Source: an uncultured Prevotella sp.
GTDB taxonomy: Bacteria > Bacteroidota > Bacteroidia > Bacteroidales > Bacteroidaceae
Direction: 5' to 3'
Assembly: GCA_900552675.1 (NCBI GenBank)
Contig: USAI01000009.1
Location: 1-41,279 of the forward strand
DNA length: 41,279 nt
In this document: piece after piece, positions 7,080-14,909 of the stretch
How the letters are laid out: each line of letters starts with the position of its first letter
Position numbering within the stretch: position 1 is the stretch's first letter
Position numbers and translations under genes: made by a program
Notes under the pieces: generated by a model
Database searches by the model: none
Seen by the model: only the letters and a program-made list of their open reading frames with translations
Told to the model about the DNA's origin: nothing

Positions 7080-8087
7080 ATGTCAAAACTTATCGTTTCA
7101 CTCTCACCGCATATACATGCCAACGATAGTGTAGAAAAAAATATGCGCAATGTTATCATTGCATTGCTGCCCGTGCTGGGGGTGTCGGTGGCCTATTTCG
7201 GCATCGGCGCCGCCATCGTTTGCGCTACAAGCGTAGCCGCTTGTTTGTTCTTTGAATGGGTTATTGCCCATGTCATCATGAAGAGCAAACGAAACACCTT
7301 GGCCGATGGCTCGGCAGTGGTTACAGGACTGCTCTTGGCCTTCAACTTGCCTTCAAACCTTCCAGTATGGATGGTGGTGGTAGGTGCCTTGGTGGCTATC
7401 GGCATAGGAAAAATGACGTTCGGCGGTTTGGGATGCAACCCCTTCAATCCCGCATTGGTGGGACGATGTTTTATGTTGGTATCGTTTCCAGCACAAATGA
7501 CGTCGTGGCCAGTGGCAGGACAGCTCATGAGCTATACCGATGCTACCACTGAGGCTACGCCACTAAGCATCATGAAGTGGGCCATCAAAACGAATAATCC
7601 CGAAGAACTGGAAAAACTGCCCGATGCGCTACACATGCTTTTGGGTAACCCCGCGGTGGGCTTTGGCGCTGGTGCTCTGGGCGAGGTGTGCGCGCTGGCC
7701 ATTATCTTAGGATTGGCTTACATGCTTTGGAAGAAGGTGATAACCTGGCACATACCCGTAAGCATCATTGCTACCGTGTTTGTGTGTGCAGGGCTGTTAC
7801 ACATGGTTAACCCTGCTTACAGCCACCCCGTAAGTGTGCTGCTGAGTGGTGGCCTGCTCTTGGGTGCTGTGTTTATGGCTACCGACTATGCTACATCGCC
7901 CATGACGCATAAAGGACAGATGGTGTATGGCGTGGGCATAGGATTGCTCACAATTGTTATTCGTAACTGGGGCGCCTATCCTGAGGGCATGTCGTTTGCT
8001 ATCTTGATTATGAACACCTTCACACCCCTTATCAATGTGTATATGAAGCCTAAACGCTTTGGCGAAAAGATAGTGAAAAAAGCTTAA
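7080..8087 (+). CDS. rnfD: Rnf complex subunit D (membrane, FMN)
   Basis: Integral membrane subunit of 335 residues, homologous to NqrB, part of the ion pathway. About eight to ten hydrophobic helices are visible, with the conserved 'LADGSAVVTGLLLAFNLPSNLPVWM' and 'GGLGCNPFNPALVGRCFML' loops. The segment TDATTEATPLS contains the likely covalent FMN-phosphate acceptor Thr at about position 160 (pattern xxATPL, as in NqrB). 'GAVFMATDYATSPMTHKGQ' and 'YPEGMSFAILIMN' near the end are family signatures. Attachment of FMN needs an ApbE transferase, not encoded in this window. Confidence 0.97.
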   Translation: MSKLIVSLSPHIHANDSVEKNMRNVIIALLPVLGVSVAYFGIGAAIVCATSVAACLFFEWVIAHVIMKSKRNTLADGSAVVTGLLLAFNLPSNLPVWMVVVGALVAIGIGKMTFGGLGCNPFNPALVGRCFMLVSFPAQMTSWPVAGQLMSYTDATTEATPLSIMKWAIKTNNPEELEKLPDALHMLLGNPAVGFGAGALGEVCALAIILGLAYMLWKKVITWHIPVSIIATVFVCAGLLHMVNPAYSHPVSVLLSGGLLLGAVFMATDYATSPMTHKGQMVYGVGIGLLTIVIRNWGAYPEGMSFAILIMNTFTPLINVYMKPKRFGEKIVKKA

Positions 8088-8109
8088 AAACAAAAGAGAA
8101 TATCATAAT

Positions 8110-8748
8110 ATGAAAAAGCTGAAATCGACGGTTACAAATATGGTTATTGTGCTGACAGCCGTGGCGCTGCTGAGCGGTGGCGTATTGGCAAGCGTAAACC
8201 ATGTGACCGTAGGCCCCATCAAAGAACAAAATGCTAAACAACTGAGCGAGGGCATAAAGGCCGTGATGGATGACGACCAACTGGTGGTGAGCGCTACCGA
8301 TACCGTAGCCTTAGTGGTGGATGGAGATTCCGCTCATTATATCGTACATACCGCAAATAATAAACAAGGAAAAATGTTGGGATGCGCGGTAGAAAGTACG
8401 GTGATGGGCTTTGGCGGCGAACTGAAGGTGCTGGTGGGCTTCGACAAAAAAGGTAAGGTGCTGGGATATAAAATATTGCAGTCGGCCGAAACACCAGGAT
8501 TGGGACAAAAGGCCGATAAGTGGTTTCAGAAAGATGGAAAAGGCTGCATCGTAGGTCGTAAGATGAATGAAAAGAAACCTTTAACAATAGGAAAAGAGGC
8601 TAATGATGTTGATGCCATCACAGCGTCGACCATCACCTCGAAGGCTTTTATCAGGGCCGTGAATAATGCCTTCAGCGCTTATCGTAAGTATATGAAGGCC
8701 CAGGAGGCCGATGCCGTAACAAGTGCCTCGCAACAACTGCATGAGTAG
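8110..8748 (+). CDS. rnfG: Rnf complex subunit G (covalent FMN)
   Basis: Membrane-anchored periplasmic subunit of 212 residues, homologous to NqrC. One N-terminal helix (NMVIVLTAVALLSGGVLASV) is followed by an FMN-binding domain. Signatures: 'GFGGELKVLVGFDKKGKVLGYKILQSAETPGLGQKA' and the flavinylation site. The usual site is S/T-G-A-T-x-[ST]; here it reads T171-A-S-T174-I-T (within DVDAITASTITSKAF), so Thr174 is the presumed FMN-phosphate acceptor with A-S in place of G-A. The spacing to rnfD is 22 nt. Overall similarity to the family is clear; the motif variant is discussed separately. Confidence 0.96.
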   Translation: MKKLKSTVTNMVIVLTAVALLSGGVLASVNHVTVGPIKEQNAKQLSEGIKAVMDDDQLVVSATDTVALVVDGDSAHYIVHTANNKQGKMLGCAVESTVMGFGGELKVLVGFDKKGKVLGYKILQSAETPGLGQKADKWFQKDGKGCIVGRKMNEKKPLTIGKEANDVDAITASTITSKAFIRAVNNAFSAYRKYMKAQEADAVTSASQQLHE

Positions 8749-8784
8749 GTATGATACTGATGTGCTTTTAAAAAAACGTTGACA

Positions 8785-9372
8785 ATGAATAGTTTGAAAT
8801 TGATATATAATGGCTTGATAAAAGAGAACCCTACGTTCGTCTTGTTATTAGGTATGTGTCCTACATTGGCCACTACAACGTCGGCCATTAATGGCTTGTC
8901 GATGGGGTTGGCCACTATGTTTGTGCTCATATGTTCTAATGTGGCCATATCACTCATCAAAAACCTTACCCCTGACATGGTGCGCATACCCGTGTTTGTG
9001 GTGGTGATAGCCTCGTTTGTTACGGTGCTGCAAATGTGCTTGGCGGCATATCTGCCAGCGGTAAATGCTTCGCTCGGACTGTATATACCGCTCATCGTGG
9101 TAAACTGCGTAATCTTAGGGCGTGCCGAAGCTTTTGCTTGTAAGCATGGGGCCTTTGATAGTATGATGGATGGTGTGGGCATGGGCCTGGGCTTTACTGT
9201 GGCCCTCACGCTGCTGGGCATTGTGCGCGAACTGTTAGGGGCTGGCTCGGTGTTTGATATTCGGCTCTTGCCCGAGACAACAAACATGCTGCTCTTCATC
9301 TTGCCTCCAGGGGCCTTCATCACATTGGGATATCTTATCGCCATTGTCAACCGCCTGCGTAAGGCTAACTAA
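8785..9372 (+). CDS. rnfE: Rnf complex subunit E (membrane)
   Basis: Integral membrane subunit of 195 residues, homologous to NqrD and to RnfA/NqrE. Start ATG 8785 (MNSLKLIYNGLIKENPTFVLLLGMCPTLATTTSAINGLSMGLA) is typical of RnfE; the in-frame TTG two codons earlier is not needed. Six hydrophobic segments are visible. The motif 'LGMCPTLATT' near the N-terminus and 'VVNCVILGRAEAFA' in the middle carry the cysteines that, by homology, hold the inter-subunit [2Fe-2S] cluster with RnfA. 'GLGFTVALTLLGIVRELLGAGSVF' follows. It ends with a short cytoplasmic tail. Confidence 0.96.
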   Translation: MNSLKLIYNGLIKENPTFVLLLGMCPTLATTTSAINGLSMGLATMFVLICSNVAISLIKNLTPDMVRIPVFVVVIASFVTVLQMCLAAYLPAVNASLGLYIPLIVVNCVILGRAEAFACKHGAFDSMMDGVGMGLGFTVALTLLGIVRELLGAGSVFDIRLLPETTNMLLFILPPGAFITLGYLIAIVNRLRKAN

Positions 9373-9430
9373 TATTTAAGTGAAAAGTAAAAACGTTGAA
9401 TAATTGATATTTGATATTTGGTATTTTGAC

Positions 9431-10033
9431 ATGGAATATATCTTGATATTCATCTCGGCAATATTTGTAAATAATATTGTGTTGTCGCAGTTCTTGGGCA
9501 TCTGCCCCTTCTTGGGAGTGTCGAAAAAAATCGATACCGCCTTAGGTATGGGCGCTGCAGTGGCCTTTGTGCTTACCATTGCCACGGCGGTAACATTTCT
9601 GGTGCAACAATATGTGCTCACACCGCTCGGCTTGGGATATCTGCAAACAATAGCTTTTATTCTCGTTATCGCTGCCTTGGTGCAGATGGTCGAAATAGTG
9701 TTGAAGAAAACGTCGCCAGCACTGTATCAAGCGTTGGGCATCTTCTTACCACTCATCACTACAAACTGTGCGGTGCTGGGTGTGGCCATCCTTGTTATTC
9801 AAAACAAATTCTCGTTCCTGCAAAGCATCGTTTATGCCTTGGCCACAGCGATAGGTTTTGCTCTGGCACTGGTGGTTTTTGCAGGATTGCGTGAACAACT
9901 GTCGATGGTAAAACTGCCTAAGGCTATGCAAGGCATGAGTATAGTGCTGGTTACGGCAGGACTCTTGTCGTTGGCTTTTATGGGTTTCAGTGGGGTAGAC
10001 TTGGGCTTGAAAGCTTTGTTTGGCTTGAAGTGA
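9431..10033 (+). CDS. rnfA: Rnf complex subunit A (membrane)
   Basis: Last Rnf subunit, 200 residues, homologous to NqrE. ATG 9431 gives the family N-terminus (MEYILIFISAIFVNNIVLSQFLGICPFLGVSKK). Six membrane helices with 'QFLGICPFLGVS' and 'LPLITTNCAVLGVAIL', inverted relative to RnfE as expected for the pseudo-symmetric A/E pair that shares an iron-sulfur cluster in the membrane. The gap after rnfE is 58 nt and contains no recognisable promoter. The seven-gene order (rseC, B, C, D, G, E, A) is complete with no missing or broken subunit. Confidence 0.96.
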   Translation: MEYILIFISAIFVNNIVLSQFLGICPFLGVSKKIDTALGMGAAVAFVLTIATAVTFLVQQYVLTPLGLGYLQTIAFILVIAALVQMVEIVLKKTSPALYQALGIFLPLITTNCAVLGVAILVIQNKFSFLQSIVYALATAIGFALALVVFAGLREQLSMVKLPKAMQGMSIVLVTAGLLSLAFMGFSGVDLGLKALFGLK

Positions 10034-10135
10034 AAAAATAATATTATACAACTTAAACGAAGTAATAATAAAAAAAGCATGGTGCGCTATGTGTGTGCCA
10101 AGGCTATTTAAAGTTATCATTTAAAAACAAATAAC

Positions 10136-11173
10136 ATGAAACAGACTATTTTAGTTACTGGCGGTACTGGCTTTATTGGTTCGCACACCACGGTAGAACT
10201 GATTGAAGCAGGCTATGACGTAGTGATTGTTGACAACCTCTCAAACTCGAAAATTGAGGTGCTCGATGGTATTGAGAAAATTACGGGTGTGCGTCCTGCC
10301 TTTGAACAAGTAGACCTTCGTGACGCTGAAGCTACTGAAAATGTGTTTAAAAAGTATCCTGCTATTAGCGGCATCATTCATTTTGCTGCTTCAAAGGCTG
10401 TGGGAGAAAGTGTGCAAAAACCGTTGCTGTATTATCGTAACAATGTTGTTTCATTGGTTAATCTGCTTGAACTGATGCCTAAATATGATGTCAAGGGCAT
10501 CATCTTCTCATCAAGCTGCACCGTTTATGGACAGCCAAAACCTGAAAACCTTCCTGTGCGCGAAGATTGTCCGCACCAAAAGGCTACGTCGCCCTACGGA
10601 AATACAAAAGAGATAAACGAGCAAATTATTGCCGACTATATTCATAGCGGTGCTAATATTAAAAGCATCGTGCTGCGCTATTTCAACCCCATTGGCGCTC
10701 ATCCCTCAGCATTGATTGGCGAGTTGCCTAACGGTGTGCCTAATAACCTCATACCGTTTGTTACACAAACTGCTATTGGGGTGCGTGAGCAGCTCACCAT
10801 CTTCGGTAACGACTATAACACCCCTGATGGCACCTGTATTCGCGACTATATCTATGTTGTTGACTTGGCCAAGGCGCATGTGGCTGCTATGGCTCGTGTG
10901 CTGGATCAGGATGCTGATGCCGTAGAGTATTTTAATATCGGTACGGGCAACGGTAACTCAACACTCGAAATAGTGGAAACTTTTGAACGTGCCACTGGCG
11001 TGAAACTGAATTGGAAATATGGCCCACGTCGTGAGGGCGATATTGAGAAAATATGGGGCAATGTAGACAAGGCTAATAAAGTTTTGGGATGGAAAGCTGA
11101 TACGCCCCTTGATGATGTGCTGCGCTCGGCATGGAAATGGCAGCTAAAACTGCGCGAAGATGGCGTAATGTAA
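10136..11173 (+). CDS. galE: UDP-glucose 4-epimerase
   Basis: Interconverts UDP-glucose and UDP-galactose (extended SDR family, NAD+ cofactor), 345 residues against 338 in E. coli. The Rossmann motif GGTGFIGSH is at 9-17. Catalytic serine(s) lie in 'FSSSCTVYG' (125-131, with Cys where many GalE have Ala). Catalytic Y154xxxK158 lies in 'SPYGNTKEI'. 'LRYFNPIGAHPSALIGE' and 'DYIYVVDLAKAH' are GalE signatures. It follows rnfA by 102 nt on the same strand with no clear TAnnTTTG box between, so it may be partly read from the rnf promoter. It ends at a strong terminator. It supplies sugar nucleotides for envelope glycans or galactose use. Confidence 0.96.
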   Translation: MKQTILVTGGTGFIGSHTTVELIEAGYDVVIVDNLSNSKIEVLDGIEKITGVRPAFEQVDLRDAEATENVFKKYPAISGIIHFAASKAVGESVQKPLLYYRNNVVSLVNLLELMPKYDVKGIIFSSSCTVYGQPKPENLPVREDCPHQKATSPYGNTKEINEQIIADYIHSGANIKSIVLRYFNPIGAHPSALIGELPNGVPNNLIPFVTQTAIGVREQLTIFGNDYNTPDGTCIRDYIYVVDLAKAHVAAMARVLDQDADAVEYFNIGTGNGNSTLEIVETFERATGVKLNWKYGPRREGDIEKIWGNVDKANKVLGWKADTPLDDVLRSAWKWQLKLREDGVM

Positions 11174-11289
11174 TAATGAAAAATGCTAAGGCAAAGATGC
11201 TAAGGCTAAAGATATTAGGGAGGTGAAATCCATCCCTATAATGTGGCCTGTTTAGCAATAGGCAGTCCGCATTTTGTGTTTGTGTTGTT

Positions 11290-11326
11290 GTTATCCCTCG
11301 ATGTGAGTCGGGGGATAACTTTTTTT
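11290..11326 (+). terminator. Intrinsic terminator after galE
   Basis: GTTATCCCTCGA pairs with TCGGGGGATAAC (12 bp with one G-U pair, 6-nt loop TGTGAG... side), followed by seven T (11320-11326). It closes the rnf-galE direction of transcription. Confidence 0.9.
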
Positions 11327-11332
11327 ACAGCA

Positions 11333-11400
11333 CAGCATTAAAACTTAATTCATAATGCAGTGTTAAAACTTAATTCATAATGCAGCATTAAAACTCTATG
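11333..11400. repeat. 25-bp tandem repeat, 2.7 copies
   Basis: Copies at 11333-11357, 11358-11382 and a partial one at 11383-11400. Each unit begins CAGCATTAAAACT (second copy CAGTGTTAAAACT) and the first two end TTAATTCATAATG. The array lies between the galE terminator and the 3' end of the convergent Fur-family gene. No protein-coding function is evident. Confidence 0.85.
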
Positions 11401-11425
11401 ACTGACGTATCCTTATAATTCTCTT

Positions 11426-11857
11426 TTATGACCTGTGGTTCTTGCTCTTACAGTCAGGACATTCGCCCTTGATGACAAACGAAATAGAGTGAGGGGAGAA
11501 GCCTTCGGGTAAGTTGAAGTCAGGAATACTGATGTCTTCTAAACAAAAAGAACGATGACAGGATTCGCAATAAAAGTGTATATGCCCATCATTGTGATGA
11601 CAATGACCAGCACTGCTGCATAACTCATAATTTAATATGCCTCGACCATCTTCAAAAGCATGCACTACATCGTGCTCAAGAAATAATGTCAGCACCCGAA
11701 AAATGCTCGACTTGTCCATTGTTAGCATCTTATTGGAAAGGTCAAGCAGGGTTACGGGGCATGCTTCGGCCTTCAGCTTCTTAAGAACAAGTATGCGGTT
11801 TGATGTTGGCTTTACATCTTTTTGTGTCAACCAGTTTATGGCTTCTGTTGTTTCCAT
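11426..11857 (-). CDS. Fur-family metalloregulator (Zur/PerR-like)
   Basis: Transcription repressor of 143 residues. The N-terminal winged helix (MDKSSIFRVLTLFLEHDVVHAFED, near 47-70) has the Fur-type recognition helix 'SSIFRVL'. The C-terminal dimerisation/metal domain has a His/Cys cluster (HCHHNDGHIHFYC) and the two structural zinc pairs CESC (97-100) and CPDC (133-136). It is transcribed divergently from a Zn/Cd-type P1B ATPase, 194 nt between start codons. The pairing suggests it represses that pump until metal is in excess, and itself, but a classical Zur represses uptake instead, so the metal and the sign of control are open. Fur, Zur and PerR cannot be told apart here. Confidence 0.88.
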   Translation of the reverse strand: METTEAINWLTQKDVKPTSNRILVLKKLKAEACPVTLLDLSNKMLTMDKSSIFRVLTLFLEHDVVHAFEDGRGILNYELCSSAGHCHHNDGHIHFYCESCHRSFCLEDISIPDFNLPEGFSPHSISFVIKGECPDCKSKNHRS

Positions 11858-11902
11858 TTATTAAATATCTTTTTATGAAATATTGTAGCATACGCTACCT
11901 TA

Positions 11903-11943
11903 TTTATGCAAAAACAATATTGCTTTATGCAAAAGTAATATTT
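11903..11943. promoter_or_regulatory. 21-bp-spaced direct repeats, candidate operator
   Basis: TTTATGCAAAAACAATATT (11903-11921) and TTTATGCAAAAGTAATATT (11924-11942) are 21 bp apart, two helical turns, so a dimeric regulator would bind both on the same face. The second copy contains the -7 box for the Fur-family gene. A separate palindrome GTAGCATACGCTAC lies at 11885-11898. Confidence 0.55.
11930..11937 (-). promoter_or_regulatory. Candidate -7 box of the Fur-family gene
   Basis: On the minus strand this reads TACTTTTG (TAnnTTTG), 73 nt before the ATG at 11857. It overlaps the second direct repeat. Confidence 0.5.
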
Positions 11944-12023
11944 TTCTGCTTCTTATTTCTTCTTATCTCTTCTTTTTTGCTTCTTGTTATGAACATTGCA
12001 ATCGGGTTGCATCTGTTTTTATC

Positions 12024-12031
12024 TATCTTTG
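12024..12031 (+). promoter_or_regulatory. Promoter -7 box of the P1B ATPase gene
   Basis: TATCTTTG matches TAnnTTTG, 21 nt before the ATG at 12052. It argues that the coding region does not start in the longer open frame further upstream. Confidence 0.65.
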
Positions 12032-12051
12032 CAGCCGTAAAAGAACAAAAA

Positions 12052-14022
12052 ATGACAAATGGTGTAAATTATAAAAATAGTAAAAGCAATATGAAACAGG
12101 AAGAAACAGCTCATTCTCATGAGCATCATCATGCTAATCATGCAATAGCTATGGCGCGCATAGCCCTCACTGTCGTTTTGTTGATAGTGGCAAAAGTGAT
12201 AGAACACTACTCGGTTTTGCCTATGTGGAAAATGTTGATAGTGTATCTTGTGCCTTATCTTATTGTGGGATGGGGAACGCTAAAAGAGGCTGCCGAAGGT
12301 ATTGCACATGGCGACATTTTTAATGAAAACTTTTTGATGGCTGTTGCCACAATGGGGGCGTTGTGCATAGGCTTTTTACCTGATGCCGAACCCGAGTTTA
12401 TGGAGGCTGTGGGCGTAATGCTCTTTTTTCAGGTGGGCGAACTATTTGAGGGGTATGCTGAGGGCAATGCACGTAAAAGCATCTCGCATCTGATGAATAT
12501 TCGGCCAGATGTGGTTACCGTTGTTCGTGATGGCAAACCACAACAGGTGGCACCTGATGATGTTAAGGTGGGCGAGACGATATTAATAAAGCCTGGCGAG
12601 AAGGTGCCGTTGGATGGTGAAGTGGTAAAAGGTAAGTCGTCGTTGAATACGTTGGCGTTGACGGGTGAAAGTGAGCCACGGTATGTAGCAGAGACAGATA
12701 GCGTGTTGTCAGGGTGTATAAATATGGAAGGGGTACTCGAGGTGCGCACCACAAAGGCTTATGGCGAAAGCACCGTGGCAAAAATTATACAATTGGTTGA
12801 GAGCGCTAATGAACGTAAGTCGAAGAGCGAAACCTTCATCACACGTTTTGCTCGCGTTTATACTCCTATTGTGGTGATAGCTGCTTTAGCATTGGCCTTC
12901 GTGCCACCGTTGTTTGCTGCCGAAGGCTTTGCATTGGCTTTCTCGCAATGGCTGTATCGCGCCTTAATATTTTTGGTGGTGTCGTGTCCTTGTGCATTGG
13001 TTATCAGCATACCGCTGTCTTTCTTCGGAGGCATTGGTGCCGCTTCGCGCCATGGCATATTGGTGAAAGGTAGCATTTATATCGATGCGTTGGCACGTTT
13101 AAAAACAGTGGTATTCGACAAAACAGGAACTCTCACCTATGGGCGCTTTGAGGTGCAAGCTGTGCATCCCGATCATTACGATGCTCATCAATTATTGCAT
13201 CTTGCTGCTCATGTAGAACATTATACTACACACCCCATAGGGGCAGCCTTGCGTGCTGCTTTTCCTCAGGAAAATAGTGATGGCTGTAATGTAGAGGCTG
13301 TTGAAGAGGTGTCGGGCGAAGGCATACGTGCTGAGGTAAATGGCCATGTGGTATGTGTGGGCAATACAAAAATGATGCAGCGTATAGGAGCGCAGTGGCA
13401 CGATTGCCATCATGTGGGTACCATTATTCATGTGGCAGTGGATGGCGTTTATGTGGGACACATCGTTATCAATGACAAAGTAAAGGACGACAGTGCCGAC
13501 GCTATTGCTGCTTTAAAGAAACAGGGCGTAAAGCAAACGGTTATGCTTACGGGTGACAGAAAAGCCGTAGGCGAAATGGTAGCTAAACAGTTGACCATTG
13601 ATAGTTGTTACACCGAACTGTTACCTGCCGAAAAGGTGGAACGTATGGAGCAACTGCTTCGTACACAATCTGAAGGCAACACACTGGCTTTTGTGGGAGA
13701 TGGTATAAACGATGCGCCAGTATTGAAGCGTGCCGATGTAGGCATAGCCATGGGAGCTTTGGGTAGTGATGCTGCCATCGAGGCTGCTGATGTGGTGTTG
13801 ATGGACGATCGGCCCAGCAAGATTGCTTTGGCTATGCGTATAGCACGTCGCACCATAGGCATTGCTAAACAAAACATTGTTTTTGCTATTGGTGTAAAAG
13901 TGGCAGTGCTGGTGTTGGCCACTATGGGGCTGGGCAATATGTGGTTGGCTGTAATGGCCGATGTAGGTGTTACAGTGCTGGCAGTGCTCAACGCTATGCG
14001 TGCATTAAGGGTAAAGGCATAG
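12052..14022 (+). CDS. Zn/Cd-type P1B heavy-metal ATPase
   Basis: Metal-efflux ATPase of the inner membrane, about 656 residues. The frame is open from 11800, but the upstream part overlaps the regulator gene and the promoter, so ATG 12052 (or 12091) is the likely start. The N-terminus has a His-rich metal-binding stretch (HSHEHHHANH) instead of the GMxCxxC HMA domain of E. coli ZntA. Then follow the A-domain (LTGESEP), membrane metal site CPC (312-314, SCPCALVISIPLSFFGG), phosphorylation site DKTGT (Asp356), the HP motif of P1B pumps (TTHPIGAAL) and GDGINDAP (549-556). The CPC context fits Zn2+/Cd2+/Co2+ pumps better than Cu+ pumps. It is divergent from a Fur-family gene. Confidence 0.93.
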   Translation: MTNGVNYKNSKSNMKQEETAHSHEHHHANHAIAMARIALTVVLLIVAKVIEHYSVLPMWKMLIVYLVPYLIVGWGTLKEAAEGIAHGDIFNENFLMAVATMGALCIGFLPDAEPEFMEAVGVMLFFQVGELFEGYAEGNARKSISHLMNIRPDVVTVVRDGKPQQVAPDDVKVGETILIKPGEKVPLDGEVVKGKSSLNTLALTGESEPRYVAETDSVLSGCINMEGVLEVRTTKAYGESTVAKIIQLVESANERKSKSETFITRFARVYTPIVVIAALALAFVPPLFAAEGFALAFSQWLYRALIFLVVSCPCALVISIPLSFFGGIGAASRHGILVKGSIYIDALARLKTVVFDKTGTLTYGRFEVQAVHPDHYDAHQLLHLAAHVEHYTTHPIGAALRAAFPQENSDGCNVEAVEEVSGEGIRAEVNGHVVCVGNTKMMQRIGAQWHDCHHVGTIIHVAVDGVYVGHIVINDKVKDDSADAIAALKKQGVKQTVMLTGDRKAVGEMVAKQLTIDSCYTELLPAEKVERMEQLLRTQSEGNTLAFVGDGINDAPVLKRADVGIAMGALGSDAAIEAADVVLMDDRPSKIALAMRIARRTIGIAKQNIVFAIGVKVAVLVLATMGLGNMWLAVMADVGVTVLAVLNAMRALRVKA

Positions 14023-14055
14023 GATGGATAAAACATAAAAATATTGAGTGATAAC

Positions 14056-14086
14056 TTGCTCTTTTCAATTATCTTTTGTAATTTTG
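14056..14086 (+). promoter_or_regulatory. Promoter of kdsB
   Basis: TTG (14056-14058), 20 nt, then TAATTTTG (14079-14086). The leader to the ATG at 14169 would be about 76 nt. Confidence 0.6.
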
Positions 14087-14168
14087 AACAATTGATAACA
14101 CTGACATTGCCTCGGTCTCGCAATTAACGATAGAGGCGATAAAATGTCGAAAAGCAAACAATATAAAA

Positions 14169-14909
14169 ATGAAATTTGTAGCTATTATTCCAGCCCGTTA
14201 CGCCTCGTCGCGCTTTCCGGGAAAACCGTTAGCCATGTTGGGTGGCAAATATGTGATACAGCGTGTGTACGAAACCGTGTCGTCGTCTTTAGAAGATGTT
14301 TATGTAGCCACCGATGATGAGCGCATATACAATGCTGTGATACAGTTTGGTGGACGTGCTGTTATGACACGTGCCGACCATAAGAGTGGTACCGACCGCA
14401 TTGCCGAAGCTGTAGAAAAGTTGGGCGGCGCATGGGATGTTGTCATCAATGTGCAAGGCGATGAGCCATTCATTCATAAGAGTCAGATTGAAACCTTGTG
14501 TCACTGCTTCGACGATCCGCTCACACAGATAGCAACCTTGGGCATGCCATTCAAGACTGTAGAGGCACTGCAGAACCCCAATTCGCCCAAGATAGTGGTT
14601 GACAACCATCAAAACGCGATGTACTTTTCACGTTCTGTTATACCCTTTGTGCGTGGTGTAGAAGCTGCCGATTGGTTGCAGCAATACCCCTTCTTAAAGC
14701 ATATAGGCATTTATGCTTATAAAACAAATGTGCTGAAAGAGGTAACCCAGTTGCCCATGTCAAGTTTGGAAAAAGCCGAAAGCCTTGAGCAACTGCGGTG
14801 GTTACAGAATGGTTATCGCATAAAGGTGGGAACCACCAATATAGAAACTATTGGCATTGATACGCCTGCTGATCTTCAGCAAGCAGAACAATTTCTAACA
14901 CGTCAGTAG
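14169..14909 (+). CDS. kdsB: CMP-KDO synthetase (3-deoxy-manno-octulosonate cytidylyltransferase)
   Basis: Activates KDO with CTP for lipid A/LPS core synthesis, cytosolic, 246 residues (E. coli 248). Nucleotide-binding N-terminus 'IIPARYASSRFPGKPLAMLGGK' (6-27), 'VYVATDDERI', 'MTRADHKSGTDRIAEA' and the metal-binding 'VINVQGDEPFI' are all intact, and 'KHIGIYAYKTNVL' and 'ESLEQLRWLQNGY' fit the family. It has its own promoter. The last 62 nt overlap the 3' end of tilS on the other strand. Confidence 0.97.
   Translation: MKFVAIIPARYASSRFPGKPLAMLGGKYVIQRVYETVSSSLEDVYVATDDERIYNAVIQFGGRAVMTRADHKSGTDRIAEAVEKLGGAWDVVINVQGDEPFIHKSQIETLCHCFDDPLTQIATLGMPFKTVEALQNPNSPKIVVDNHQNAMYFSRSVIPFVRGVEAADWLQQYPFLKHIGIYAYKTNVLKEVTQLPMSSLEKAESLEQLRWLQNGYRIKVGTTNIETIGIDTPADLQQAEQFLTRQ

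Noticed and set aside
11333..11400. Possible CRISPR or att site
   Set aside because: Simple tandem repeat without spacers; no integrase or tRNA nearby.
11800..12051. Longer open frame upstream of the P1B ATPase (hydrophobic N-terminal extension)
   Set aside because: It overlaps the divergent regulator gene, the direct repeats and the -7 box; the homologous region begins after ATG 12052.
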